This document shows positions 8,135 to 15,259 of a stretch of 15,570 nt of DNA, piece by piece. The notes beneath the pieces are model-generated. The model had not been told where the DNA came from, searched no databases, and worked only from the letters and a program-made list of their open reading frames with translations. Position numbers and translations under genes: made by a program. The stretch lies in assembly GCA_030607715.1 (NCBI GenBank), contig JAUWJM010000023.1:1-15570 (forward strand), read 5' to 3'. The first letter of the stretch is position 1. The number at the start of each line of letters is the position of its first letter. Source of the stretch: Candidatus Aerophobota bacterium (GTDB taxonomy: Bacteria > Aerophobota > Aerophobia > Aerophobales > B3-G15).

Positions 8135-9055
8135 ATGCAGGATTTTACCTTTGATTTAGCTAAATTTGTTCCCTTCAGAGACAGGAAGGCGTGTGAGAGA
8201 GTGAGGGAGATTAAAAAAGAAGATATCTGCCATCACTCCAATCCTGATTTCAGAATAAGGATTATTGAAAAAGAAGATGATTTTTACCTTGAGTTTGCCC
8301 TTGACATTGTCAGGCGAATAAAAGAGACAGGTGAGAAGAACGAGAAGCTTGTTCTTATTCTCCCTGCAGGACCAACTCCCCAGTACAGGATTTGTGCTCG
8401 ACTTATAAATGACCTCAAGGTTCCCTGTCATCATGTGCACACGTTCAATATGGACGAGTATGCAAACGAAGATGGAATAACTGCTCCCAGGGACTGGCCA
8501 GGTTCATTCCAGAGGGCAATGTGGGAGAATTTTCTCTCTCTCATAGATAATAATTTGCGAATGCCCGATGACCAAATTCATTTTCCCTCAAATAAGAATA
8601 TTGATGATTATGAGAAGATGATAGAGGATGCAGGGAGAGTGGCTGTTTGTTATGGGGGGATTGGATGGTGTGGACACATTGCCTTCTGGGAAGCTCATTT
8701 AGGAGAGGAGTTTGGAGATAATCTGGAAGCGTATAGAAAGGCAGGTCCTCGTATTGTAGAACTTCACCCCATGACCATCATGCAAAATGCTCTCCACTCA
8801 TTCAGTGGAGACTGGTCCAATGTCCCTCCCAAGGCGGCGACTATTGGGCCTTCCCAAATTGTGGGGGCAAAATACAGAAGTTTCTGGCTTGACGGATACA
8901 TAGGAGGAGGAGTATCCTGGCAAAGATTTATCGCGCGGCTTGTTGCTCACGGTCCTGTGAATACTTTAGTCCCGGGAGCAATCCTCCAGACTGTTCCCAC
9001 CACTTACACTCTGTTAGGGGGAGTAGCAGATAACTGTGAGGTAAGTATAAGATGA
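8135..9055 (+). CDS. Divergent NagB-like (glucosamine-6-phosphate deaminase/isomerase family) protein
   Basis: Cytosolic 306-residue member of the NagB/6-phosphogluconolactonase fold, longer than usual NagB (about 240-270) through an N-terminal extension of about 45 residues. The sugar loop LPAGPTPQYR (76-85) and FNMDEY (104-109, D107 equivalent to E. coli D72) are clear. The catalytic region GGIGWCGHIAFWE (174-186) keeps H181 and E186, but C179 replaces the aspartate of the canonical GNDGHIAF motif. By eye, the phosphate-pocket Ser of GSTP is Pro and the phosphate Lys of VPKY is shifted in VPPK (230-233). The enzyme therefore probably acts on a different amino sugar, perhaps not a 6-phosphate. 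The ATG is preceded by AAGGAG. The stop overlaps the deacetylase start (ATGA), indicating coupled expression. Plain glucosamine-6-phosphate deaminase is the alternative. Confidence 0.82.
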   Translation: MQDFTFDLAKFVPFRDRKACERVREIKKEDICHHSNPDFRIRIIEKEDDFYLEFALDIVRRIKETGEKNEKLVLILPAGPTPQYRICARLINDLKVPCHHVHTFNMDEYANEDGITAPRDWPGSFQRAMWENFLSLIDNNLRMPDDQIHFPSNKNIDDYEKMIEDAGRVAVCYGGIGWCGHIAFWEAHLGEEFGDNLEAYRKAGPRIVELHPMTIMQNALHSFSGDWSNVPPKAATIGPSQIVGAKYRSFWLDGYIGGGVSWQRFIARLVAHGPVNTLVPGAILQTVPTTYTLLGGVADNCEVSIR

Positions 9056-9912
9056 TGAAGAACGCTCTTAGTGTCGTGACCATTGGTGCCCATCCCGATG
9101 ATATTGAATTTGGTGCATTAGGCCCCTTAAAACTTCTTAAAGATAAAGGGTGCAATCTCCATTTCGTTACAATGACAGCAGGGAGCATGGGAACTCCAAA
9201 GGCTTTAGGTGAAGATATTGAGGCAATTCGCTTCTTTGAGGCAAAATCCTCTGCTGAGAAACTTTCTGCCAGTTATGACTGCGTAGGAGAGAAGGACCTT
9301 GAAATAAGCGCCTCACCTTCATGGGTGAAAGAACTTGTGAGAATTCTTAGAAATTATAGAGCAAACATTGTCATAACTCACCCTCGAGATGATTACATGC
9401 TCGATCATGAAATGACACACCGAGCAGTAAGGGCTGCGGCTAACCAGACCACGATACCGAGGTACTTCAGATTTGAGGTAAAACGAGGAGTTATGCTCTC
9501 CCCTTTAGAATCAATCCCTTACCTTTACTACTGGTCTCCAACAGGTGGTGTTGACCTTTATGGGCAGACTTTTCCTGCCCATTTTCTTGTTACCTTAAGT
9601 GAGGAAGAGATGAGAGTAAAAAAAGAAGGTCTTGGCACTCACGCGTCCCAAAGGGAATGGCTTAGAAGACATTATGGGATTGATGAGTACATTCACATGA
9701 TGGAAGAGTGGGCAAAGTTGTGGATACCACATTTTTGCCTGGAGAACGAAACTGCATATAAATACGCTGAAGCATTTTGTCAAGACTTAAGTTCTGGATT
9801 TCCTCGCAAGGATATACTAAGGAAAATCCTGGGAGAGCGCTTGATGCCAACAGAGAACTACAAATTACCAACTAAAGAACGGTCCAAGCCTCAAAACCGT
9901 TTTCTTGAGTAA
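9052..9912 (+). CDS. PIG-L/LmbE-family N-deacetylase
   Basis: A zinc-dependent deacetylase of the PIG-L family (286 residues), a group that removes acetyl groups from N-acetylglucosamine units in substrates such as GlcNAc-phosphatidylinositol, mycothiol and bacillithiol precursors, and chitin disaccharide in archaea. The AHPDD motif is at 13-17 (H13 and D16 zinc ligands, D15 candidate base), and THPRDDYMLDHEMTHRAV at 109-126 supplies the third zinc histidine, probably H119. THASQREW at 196-203 is also typical of the family. No signal peptide. The start overlaps the upstream deaminase-like stop by 4 nt, so the pair is expected to act in sequence: deacetylate, then remove the free amine. The specific acylated sugar is unknown. 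A bacillithiol-type role is less likely given the sugar catabolic neighbours. Confidence 0.88.
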   Translation: MMKNALSVVTIGAHPDDIEFGALGPLKLLKDKGCNLHFVTMTAGSMGTPKALGEDIEAIRFFEAKSSAEKLSASYDCVGEKDLEISASPSWVKELVRILRNYRANIVITHPRDDYMLDHEMTHRAVRAAANQTTIPRYFRFEVKRGVMLSPLESIPYLYYWSPTGGVDLYGQTFPAHFLVTLSEEEMRVKKEGLGTHASQREWLRRHYGIDEYIHMMEEWAKLWIPHFCLENETAYKYAEAFCQDLSSGFPRKDILRKILGERLMPTENYKLPTKERSKPQNRFLE

Positions 9913-10015
9913 AACTTCCCTGGAGATTTGGATATGTCTAATTATCTTACAATATCGCTAAAAACCAGGTAAGAATTTCTCTCCACCCTAAGGAGTAGAG
10001 GGAAAAAGCAGTTAT

Positions 10016-10044
10016 TTGACAAAAGTATGGTATTATAATAGAAT
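10016..10044 (+). promoter_or_regulatory. Strong sigma70-like promoter for the ABC uptake operon
   Basis: Perfect -35 TTGACA (10016-10021), a 17-bp spacer, and -10 TAGAAT (10039-10044, five of six). It lies in the 226-nt gap between the deacetylase and solute-binding protein genes and predicts a leader of nearly 90 nt. The leader holds an orphan Shine-Dalgarno-like AAGGAGGTGA at 10076-10085 with no usable ATG or GTG behind it. The sequence just upstream of the -35 (9980-10000) has only a loose inverted repeat, so no operator can be claimed. Confidence 0.65.
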
Positions 10045-10138
10045 TAACCAAAAGCAAGCTAAAAAATGAGACCAGAAGGAGGTGAGAGTATAATTTATAG
10101 TCTTTTAGTTTGGAAAATAATGAATAAGGAGAAAAAAA

Positions 10139-11383
10139 GTGAAAAAAATAGGTTTTATTCTTGCGGTATTATCATTGGCTTTGCTACTTTCTGGAGTAGC
10201 GGTAGGGGCTAAAGAAAAACTTACTTATTTCTATACTGAATACGATGGAGTTCCACCAGAATACATTACAAATTTAGAAAACTCTTTTAACGCAGCCAAT
10301 CCGGACATAGATTTAGAGATAGTGTCTATACCGTGGAACATTGTGCACGACAAACTGTTAAGTTCTATTGCTGGAGGCAGACCGCCCGATATTTCTGTTA
10401 TTGGGACTCGATGGCTTTTAGAATTTCTGGAAATGGATGTTTGCGAACCAATAGAGAAGTATCTTAGCAAGGAGTTACTTGCAAATATTGAACCGGCTAC
10501 CTTAGAGGCTAAGATTAAGGGTGTTCTCTATGCTATACCTGTGGCTGCTGGTCCTCGTTTTATGTTTTACAGGAAAGATGTCTTTGAAGATCATGGCATT
10601 GGTGCACCTCCAGATACATTTCAAGAGATGCTTGGTGATGCCCTAATCATTAATGACCCTCCTAATATGTATGGAGTGGGTATGATTGGGAAGAAGTATA
10701 TTGAGCTCACAGAGTTTGCCTATTATATTCTTGGAAACGATGGCTATTTCTTTGAGATCAATCCTGATGGAAGTTATGGTAAGTGTCGGGTTAATGATGA
10801 GGCAGGAGTTCAGGCTATGACCTTTATGAATGATCTGGTGAACAAGTATAAGGTAACTGAACCAGCTGTAACAGGTAAGTTAAGAGCTGATGTGATGAAT
10901 ATTTTTGTTTCCGGTAAATTGGGTATCTGTTTAATAGGGACCTACCTTGATTCTCTTCTAAGGGGAAGGGGAGCAACCTTTGAGTGGGATTATGCTCTTA
11001 TGCCTCGCTTTGCCGGTAAACCACACTGTGCTCTCAACATTACCGATAGCATTATGTTGTTCAAACCATCCAAGCATAAAGAAGCAGCTATCAAATTTAT
11101 AGAATTTGCATATCAAGACAAATGGAGATTTGAGTTTAATAAATATACTGGTTTTCCTCCTGTATTGAAATCTGTAGCATTAAACCCTTACTACCAGAAA
11201 CCCATATACAAAATTTGTGTTGAATCTTTAGCAAGCGCTAAGGGGTGGCCTTTGATTACTGAATGGCCTGAGTGTAGTGATATTATCTGGAATGAGATAC
11301 AGGAAGTTTTCTTAGGTCGTAAAACTCCCCAGGAAGCAATGGATGATGCCGCGGCTGAGATAGATATAATAAGGGGAATGTAA
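10139..11383 (+). CDS. Sugar ABC transporter extracellular solute-binding protein (family 1)
   Basis: A 414-residue periplasmic or cell-surface binding protein that captures a sugar for the two permeases downstream. It starts at a GTG seven nt after AAGGAG. The signal peptide is MKKIGFILAVLSLALLLSGV and continues to a likely signal peptidase I site after VGA (residue 24). There is no lipobox cysteine, so it is probably secreted in soluble form and not lipid-anchored. The mature part has the family pattern: a beta strand plus NPDIDLEIVSIPW near 56-68, GGRPPDISVIGTRWLLEF near 79-96, YAIPVAAGPRFMFYRKDVFE near 131-150, and a C-terminal NEIQEVFLGRKTPQEAMDDAAAEID segment. It is most like MalE/UgpB-type oligosaccharide or glycoside binders. 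The ligand cannot be read from the sequence, but the flanking amino-sugar genes suggest an aminated or modified glycan. Confidence 0.9.
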   Translation: MKKIGFILAVLSLALLLSGVAVGAKEKLTYFYTEYDGVPPEYITNLENSFNAANPDIDLEIVSIPWNIVHDKLLSSIAGGRPPDISVIGTRWLLEFLEMDVCEPIEKYLSKELLANIEPATLEAKIKGVLYAIPVAAGPRFMFYRKDVFEDHGIGAPPDTFQEMLGDALIINDPPNMYGVGMIGKKYIELTEFAYYILGNDGYFFEINPDGSYGKCRVNDEAGVQAMTFMNDLVNKYKVTEPAVTGKLRADVMNIFVSGKLGICLIGTYLDSLLRGRGATFEWDYALMPRFAGKPHCALNITDSIMLFKPSKHKEAAIKFIEFAYQDKWRFEFNKYTGFPPVLKSVALNPYYQKPIYKICVESLASAKGWPLITEWPECSDIIWNEIQEVFLGRKTPQEAMDDAAAEIDIIRGM

Positions 11384-11394
11384 AAGTGTTTAAA

Positions 11395-11428
11395 AGTGAG
11401 GTGACCGGGATTTTCCAGTCACCTCACT
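11395..11428 (+). terminator. Strong intercistronic hairpin after the binding-protein gene
   Basis: AGTGAGGTGAC (11395-11405) pairs perfectly over 11 bp with GTCACCTCACT (11418-11428), leaving a 12-nt loop, followed by CAATTTTATT. It sits 11 nt after the solute-binding protein stop and 36 nt before the first permease. Likely role: partial terminator and 3' mRNA stabiliser that keeps the binding protein in excess over the permeases, as after malE. The T-tract is interrupted, so read-through is expected. Confidence 0.75.
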
Positions 11429-11464
11429 CAATTTTATTCATTATTCATTTGCAAAAGAGAGTAA

Positions 11465-12361
11465 ATGAAGAATAAGATAAAGAGGCATTTTTGGACTGCA
11501 GAACCCACCTTAGCCTGTCTTTTCCTCTTGCCTGCCATTGCACTTTTAATAGCTTTTATGGTTTATCCTGTTTTTGCTGTTTTTCAAATGTCCTTTTTTA
11601 AAACCGATAAATTGGGCAGGATAATCCAATTTATTGGGACAGGTAACTTTGAAATTTTATTTAAAAGGAAGGTATTTTGGGAAGTATTGCTGAGGTCTGT
11701 TATATGGACTATTTTAGCTGTTTTGGTTAAAACCTTAATGGGACTTGTTATTGGTTTACTCCTCAATATAGAGTTTAAGGGAAGAAAATTAGCCCGCAGT
11801 TTAGTTATTCTTCCCTGGGCTTCTTCTATTCCCATTAGTGCTATGCTCTGGCGATGGACATTTAACGATGAATATGGCCTTTTAAACTATACCTTAAAGG
11901 CCACTGGTATCTGGGGTAATCCTCCTCATTGGTTAGGATATCCTCTTCCGGCATTTTTTGCCAATCTTTATGTAGATATCTGGATTGGTATTCCTTTTAT
12001 GGCTTTAGTCATACTGGCTGGTCTTCAAAGTATCTCTCCGGATCTCTACGAATCGGCTCAAATTGATGGAGCAAATATGTATCAACGTTTTTACCACATT
12101 ACTCTTCCCTTGTTAAAACGGGTTTTATTAATTGTTACCTTGCTTTCCACTTTATGGACTTTTAATGATTTTAATGTTATTTATATTATGACCAAAGGCG
12201 GTCCGATTAATACAACTGATATTTTAGTTACTTTCATTTACAAATATGCCTTTGCTTTTTTAAGATTTGGACCAGCGGCAGCTATAGCAGTTGTGACTTT
12301 TGTTATCCTATCGGTTGTAAGTATAATCTATGCCATTTTTTATTTTAGAACCGAGGCATGA
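11465..12361 (+). CDS. Sugar ABC transporter permease, MalF/UgpA type
   Basis: Inner-membrane permease of 298 residues with about six transmembrane helices, the first at roughly 17-40. The cytoplasmic EAA loop that docks the ATPase is ESAQIDGANMYQRFYHITLP at 196-215, with the conserved G202 and LP ending. N-terminal AEPTLACLFLLPAIALL and the FNDEYGLLNYTL stretch near 133-144 are typical of this carbohydrate uptake type 1 group. The ATG at 11465 follows a modest AGAGAG site. It overlaps the second permease by 4 nt (ATGA). No ATP-binding subunit is encoded in the window, so the transporter probably uses a shared MsmK/MalK-type ATPase from elsewhere. Confidence 0.93.
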   Translation: MKNKIKRHFWTAEPTLACLFLLPAIALLIAFMVYPVFAVFQMSFFKTDKLGRIIQFIGTGNFEILFKRKVFWEVLLRSVIWTILAVLVKTLMGLVIGLLLNIEFKGRKLARSLVILPWASSIPISAMLWRWTFNDEYGLLNYTLKATGIWGNPPHWLGYPLPAFFANLYVDIWIGIPFMALVILAGLQSISPDLYESAQIDGANMYQRFYHITLPLLKRVLLIVTLLSTLWTFNDFNVIYIMTKGGPINTTDILVTFIYKYAFAFLRFGPAAAIAVVTFVILSVVSIIYAIFYFRTEA

Positions 12362-13194
12362 GAATGAGAGAGAAAAGAAGATTTAAAATCATTGTGTATG
12401 TTTTAATCATAGCTATTTTGTTTGTATTGCTCTTCCCCTTTTTTGTTATGTTATCCACTTCTCTTAAATCAATCCAGGAAGTTTACGCTTCCCCTCCCCA
12501 TTGGATACCACACAAGTTTGCATGGCAAAATTTTATCTACGTGTGGGAGCGGTATCCTTTGGCAAAATATTTTATCAATAGTTTAATTATTGCCTCTTTT
12601 GCTACAATTCTGAATATAATTGTATGTATTCCAGGCGCCTATGCAGTTTCTCGTCTGCGCTTCAGGGGACGTAAACCCTTACTTTTTTTATTTTTGATTG
12701 TTCAGATGTTTTCTCCTGTTATTGTGGTTATCCCTCTGTTTCAGGTGATTGTCAAGATTGGTCTTCACAATAGACTCTCCTCTCTGATACTCGTTAATAC
12801 TGTATTTACTCTGGCCTTTTCTATATGGATGTTAAATGGATACTTTAGTGGTATTTCTAAGGAAATAGAAGAGGCCGCACTTATTGATGGGTGCTCACGT
12901 TTAAAGACAATTGTTCATATTATACTACCCATTGCTATGCCTGGAATAGTGACGGTTATTATCTACACTTTTATCTGGTCCTGGAATGAGTTCATGTTTG
13001 CCCTGACATTTATCGATTCTATGGATCGAAGACCTCTCACTGTTGGACTTTATCACTTTATTGGACGTTGGGAAACGCAATGGCACTATCTTATGGCTGC
13101 TGCTTTTATGGCTATCATACCGGTGATACTTTTATTTACTTTAATTGAAAAACAACTGGTTAAGGGCTTATCTGGTGGAGCTGTAAAAGGATAA
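12358..13194 (+). CDS. Sugar ABC transporter permease, MalG/UgpE type
   Basis: Second inner-membrane permease (278 residues), partner of the upstream MalF-type subunit, with which it overlaps by 4 nt. About six transmembrane segments. The EAA loop EEAALIDGCSRLKTIVHIILP is at 171-191 with G178 and the final P191. PFFVMLSTSLKS near 27-38, AYAVSRLRFRGRK near 94-106, and FIWSWNEFMFAL near 205-216 are characteristic of MalG relatives. The coupled overlap suggests equal expression of both permeases. Confidence 0.94.
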   Translation: MRMREKRRFKIIVYVLIIAILFVLLFPFFVMLSTSLKSIQEVYASPPHWIPHKFAWQNFIYVWERYPLAKYFINSLIIASFATILNIIVCIPGAYAVSRLRFRGRKPLLFLFLIVQMFSPVIVVIPLFQVIVKIGLHNRLSSLILVNTVFTLAFSIWMLNGYFSGISKEIEEAALIDGCSRLKTIVHIILPIAMPGIVTVIIYTFIWSWNEFMFALTFIDSMDRRPLTVGLYHFIGRWETQWHYLMAAAFMAIIPVILLFTLIEKQLVKGLSGGAVKG

Positions 13195-13209
13195 TAAACC
13201 CATCCTGGC

Positions 13210-13255
13210 AGGTCTAAAGACCTACATTACAATTCATCAGACCTAAAGGTCTGAT
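13210..13255. repeat. Two tandem short palindromes with swapped half-sites
   Basis: AGGTCTAAAGACCT (13210-13223; 6-bp arms around AA) is followed by ATCAGACCTAAAGGTCTGAT (13236-13255; 9-bp arms around AA). The second has the same half-sites in reverse order (AGACC then GGTCT). Each is followed by a similar tail, TACATTA and TTACATTA. They fill much of the 92-nt gap between the permease and the URO-D-like gene. They may be a dispersed REP-like mini-repeat, alternative RNA hairpins or a regulator site. No T-tract follows, so simple termination is unlikely. Confidence 0.75.
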
Positions 13256-13286
13256 TTACATTAGGGAATAAAGGCGAGGATATAAA

Positions 13287-14375
13287 ATGACAGGCTATAA
13301 GCGGATGATGTTAGCTCTGCAGAGAAGAGAACCTGATAGAGTCCCTGTATGGGAGCTTATAGTAAATCAGCCGGTAATTTCCTCTCTTTACGGTGATATC
13401 TCTTATGCTGAGTTTGTGGAGAGAGAAGATTTAGACGGTATAACCTGTGTTGAGGATCAAAAAACAGAGAATTTAGGTAATAATACTTACAAAGATGAGT
13501 GGGGAATTATATGGAAGATAGAGCCAAGTGGTTTAAGCTATCCCTTTGATGGACCTATAAAGTCCAGGAAAGATCTGGATAAATATAAACCCCCTGATCC
13601 TGATGCTCCTTGGCGACTGAGGACCCTGGAAGATTATGTGAAAAGATTTAAAAAAGAAAGGGCAGTTGTCTTTTTAGGACATGATGCCTTTGAATTTTCC
13701 CACTATCTTATGGGAGGGATGGACAAGTTATTTATAAGTTATGTTTTAAATCCAGGTTTGGCTAAAGATTTAGCAGAAATGATAAGTGCATACAAGTGCA
13801 GAGTATTAGAAAATGCTGTAGAGGTAGGTGCAGATATACTTTTAACTGGTGATGATTATGCAGGAAGAAAGGGTCCACTTGTCTCACCAGAACATTTTAG
13901 AAAATTTATCCTTCCCTATCTTAAAAAAGCAGTTAGTGTAGCCAAGAAACACGGCATTCCCTTTATAAAACATACCGATGGAAATCTCTGGAAAATATTA
14001 GATATGATTGTGAATACAGGTATTAATGCTTTGGATCCCATAGAACCAATTGCAGAAATGGATATCGGAGAGATAAAAGAGAAATACAAAGATAAGATAT
14101 GCGTAGTGGGAAATGTGGACTGTGGTCAGCTTCTTCCCTTTGGAAAAAAGGAGGAAGTTGAGGAAGCGGTAAAGGAGACAATTGCTAAAGCCTCACCAGG
14201 GGGAGGTCATATTTTAGCCTCCAGTAACAGTATTCATCCAGCAGTAAATCCTGATAATTACAAAACAATGCTCAATACGGCAAGAATTTGGGGGAAATAC
14301 CCTCTAAATGAGCAGATGGTTAAGAAGTATAGAGGAAAGAATTATATCAAAAGATTTAAAAAGGAGGTTAACTAA
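13287..14375 (+). CDS. Uroporphyrinogen decarboxylase (URO-D)-superfamily protein
   Basis: A 362-residue cytosolic TIM barrel of the URO-D/cobalamin methyltransferase superfamily. Recognisable parts are the N-terminal RMMLALQRREPDRVPVWE (6-23), DEWGIIWK (70-77), GPLVSPEHFRKFILPYLKKA (196-215), KHTDGNLW (228-235), VGNVDCGQLLPFG (274-286), and ILASSNSIHPAVNPDNYKTM (309-328). The HTDG motif stands where zinc-dependent methyltransferases (MtaA, CmuA) have HxCG, and the N-terminus is not that of HemE, so neither haem synthesis nor classical methyl transfer is well supported. Such proteins are often found in sugar-utilisation clusters without a known role. It is 13 nt upstream of the isomerase/epimerase gene and is expected to be co-transcribed. 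Function unknown. Confidence 0.85.
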   Translation: MTGYKRMMLALQRREPDRVPVWELIVNQPVISSLYGDISYAEFVEREDLDGITCVEDQKTENLGNNTYKDEWGIIWKIEPSGLSYPFDGPIKSRKDLDKYKPPDPDAPWRLRTLEDYVKRFKKERAVVFLGHDAFEFSHYLMGGMDKLFISYVLNPGLAKDLAEMISAYKCRVLENAVEVGADILLTGDDYAGRKGPLVSPEHFRKFILPYLKKAVSVAKKHGIPFIKHTDGNLWKILDMIVNTGINALDPIEPIAEMDIGEIKEKYKDKICVVGNVDCGQLLPFGKKEEVEEAVKETIAKASPGGGHILASSNSIHPAVNPDNYKTMLNTARIWGKYPLNEQMVKKYRGKNYIKRFKKEVN

Positions 14376-14388
14376 ATAGGAGAAAAAG

Positions 14389-15249
14389 ATGAAAAAAAGC
14401 ATAAATTACTGGTCTTTTCCAGGAGTATTAGCAGGAAAGCCCGATTTTGAGCTAAGAAAGTGTATGAAGCTGGCTAAAGATGCAGGTTTTGATGGCATAG
14501 AGCTTGCCTTAGAGGAAAAAGGAGAGATAAATCTTAACTCTTCCTGTCAAGATATAGATAAAATTGTGGAAATGTCCAAGGAAGTGGGAATAGAGCTGAG
14601 CAGCTTAGCCACCGGCCTTCTCTGGGATTATTCTCTGACCAGCTCTGAGGCTAAGATAAGAGAAAAAGCTAAGGATATAGTTAAAAAGATGCTGGAGTTT
14701 GCCTCCTACCTTGGGGTAGATACGGTTCTGGTTATTCCAGGGGCAGTAGATGTTTTCTTTAACCCTCAAGCAGAGGTTGTTCCCTATGATGTTGCCTACC
14801 AGAGGTCTCTTGATTCTCTCAAGGAATGCACTTTAGTTGCTAAAGAGTATAAGGTAGCAATAGGCATAGAAAATGTCTGGAACAAGTTCTTGCTTAGCCC
14901 TTTAGAGTTAAGGGATTTTGTTGACAAGATTAACTCAGAGTATGTGGGAGTTTACTTTGATGTAGGGAATACTTTGCTAACAGGATATCCAGAACAATGG
15001 ATTAGAATTCTAAATAAGAGAATTAAAAAGGTTCATATCAAGGATTTCAGAAGTTCTGTAGCTAATGTTAATGGTTTTGTAGACCTTTTAGAAGGAGATG
15101 TAAATTGGGAAGAAGTTATAAGGGCTCTTGAGGATATTGGTTATAATGATTATCTAACCGCTGAGATTCTTCCTGCTTATTCTCACCATCCAGAGGCTCT
15201 TTTATACAACACCTCTAAAAGTATGGATTTTATTTTAGGAAAAAAATAA
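14389..15249 (+). CDS. Sugar phosphate isomerase/epimerase, xylose-isomerase-like TIM barrel
   Basis: A 286-residue member of the D-tagatose/psicose epimerase, IolE and endonuclease IV-like superfamily. Metal-binding residues appear in order: E161 (GIENVW), D191 (YFDVGNT), H216 (KVHIKDF), and E259 (LTAEIL). KDAGFDGIELAL at 30-41 and the GDVNWEEVIRALEDIGYNDYL region are typical. No signal peptide. The ATG follows TAGGAG. It sits between the URO-D-like gene and a Gfo/Idh oxidoreductase 10 nt downstream. An oxidoreductase beside this kind of TIM barrel recalls inositol and 3-keto-sugar pathways, where the barrel protein isomerises or cleaves the keto intermediate. It is not closely similar by eye to the other TIM barrel at 7284-8105, so the two probably do different steps. 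Confidence 0.88.
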   Translation: MKKSINYWSFPGVLAGKPDFELRKCMKLAKDAGFDGIELALEEKGEINLNSSCQDIDKIVEMSKEVGIELSSLATGLLWDYSLTSSEAKIREKAKDIVKKMLEFASYLGVDTVLVIPGAVDVFFNPQAEVVPYDVAYQRSLDSLKECTLVAKEYKVAIGIENVWNKFLLSPLELRDFVDKINSEYVGVYFDVGNTLLTGYPEQWIRILNKRIKKVHIKDFRSSVANVNGFVDLLEGDVNWEEVIRALEDIGYNDYLTAEILPAYSHHPEALLYNTSKSMDFILGKK

Positions 15250-15259
15250 GGAGGAGATT

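Noticed and set aside
9980..10000. Loose inverted repeat CTCCACCCTAAGGAGTAGAG upstream of the -35 box
   Set aside because: Only about 12 of 20 positions are symmetric, so an operator cannot be supported from this alone.
10066..10212. Possible 48-codon leader ORF starting ATGAGACC before the binding protein gene
   Set aside because: Its ATG lacks a ribosome binding site (the orphan AAGGAGGTGA is inside it), and most of its 3' half overlaps the signal-peptide coding region in another frame.
13287..14375. HemE (haem biosynthesis) for the URO-D-like gene
   Set aside because: The N-terminus and HTDG motif do not fit HemE, and no other haem gene is nearby.
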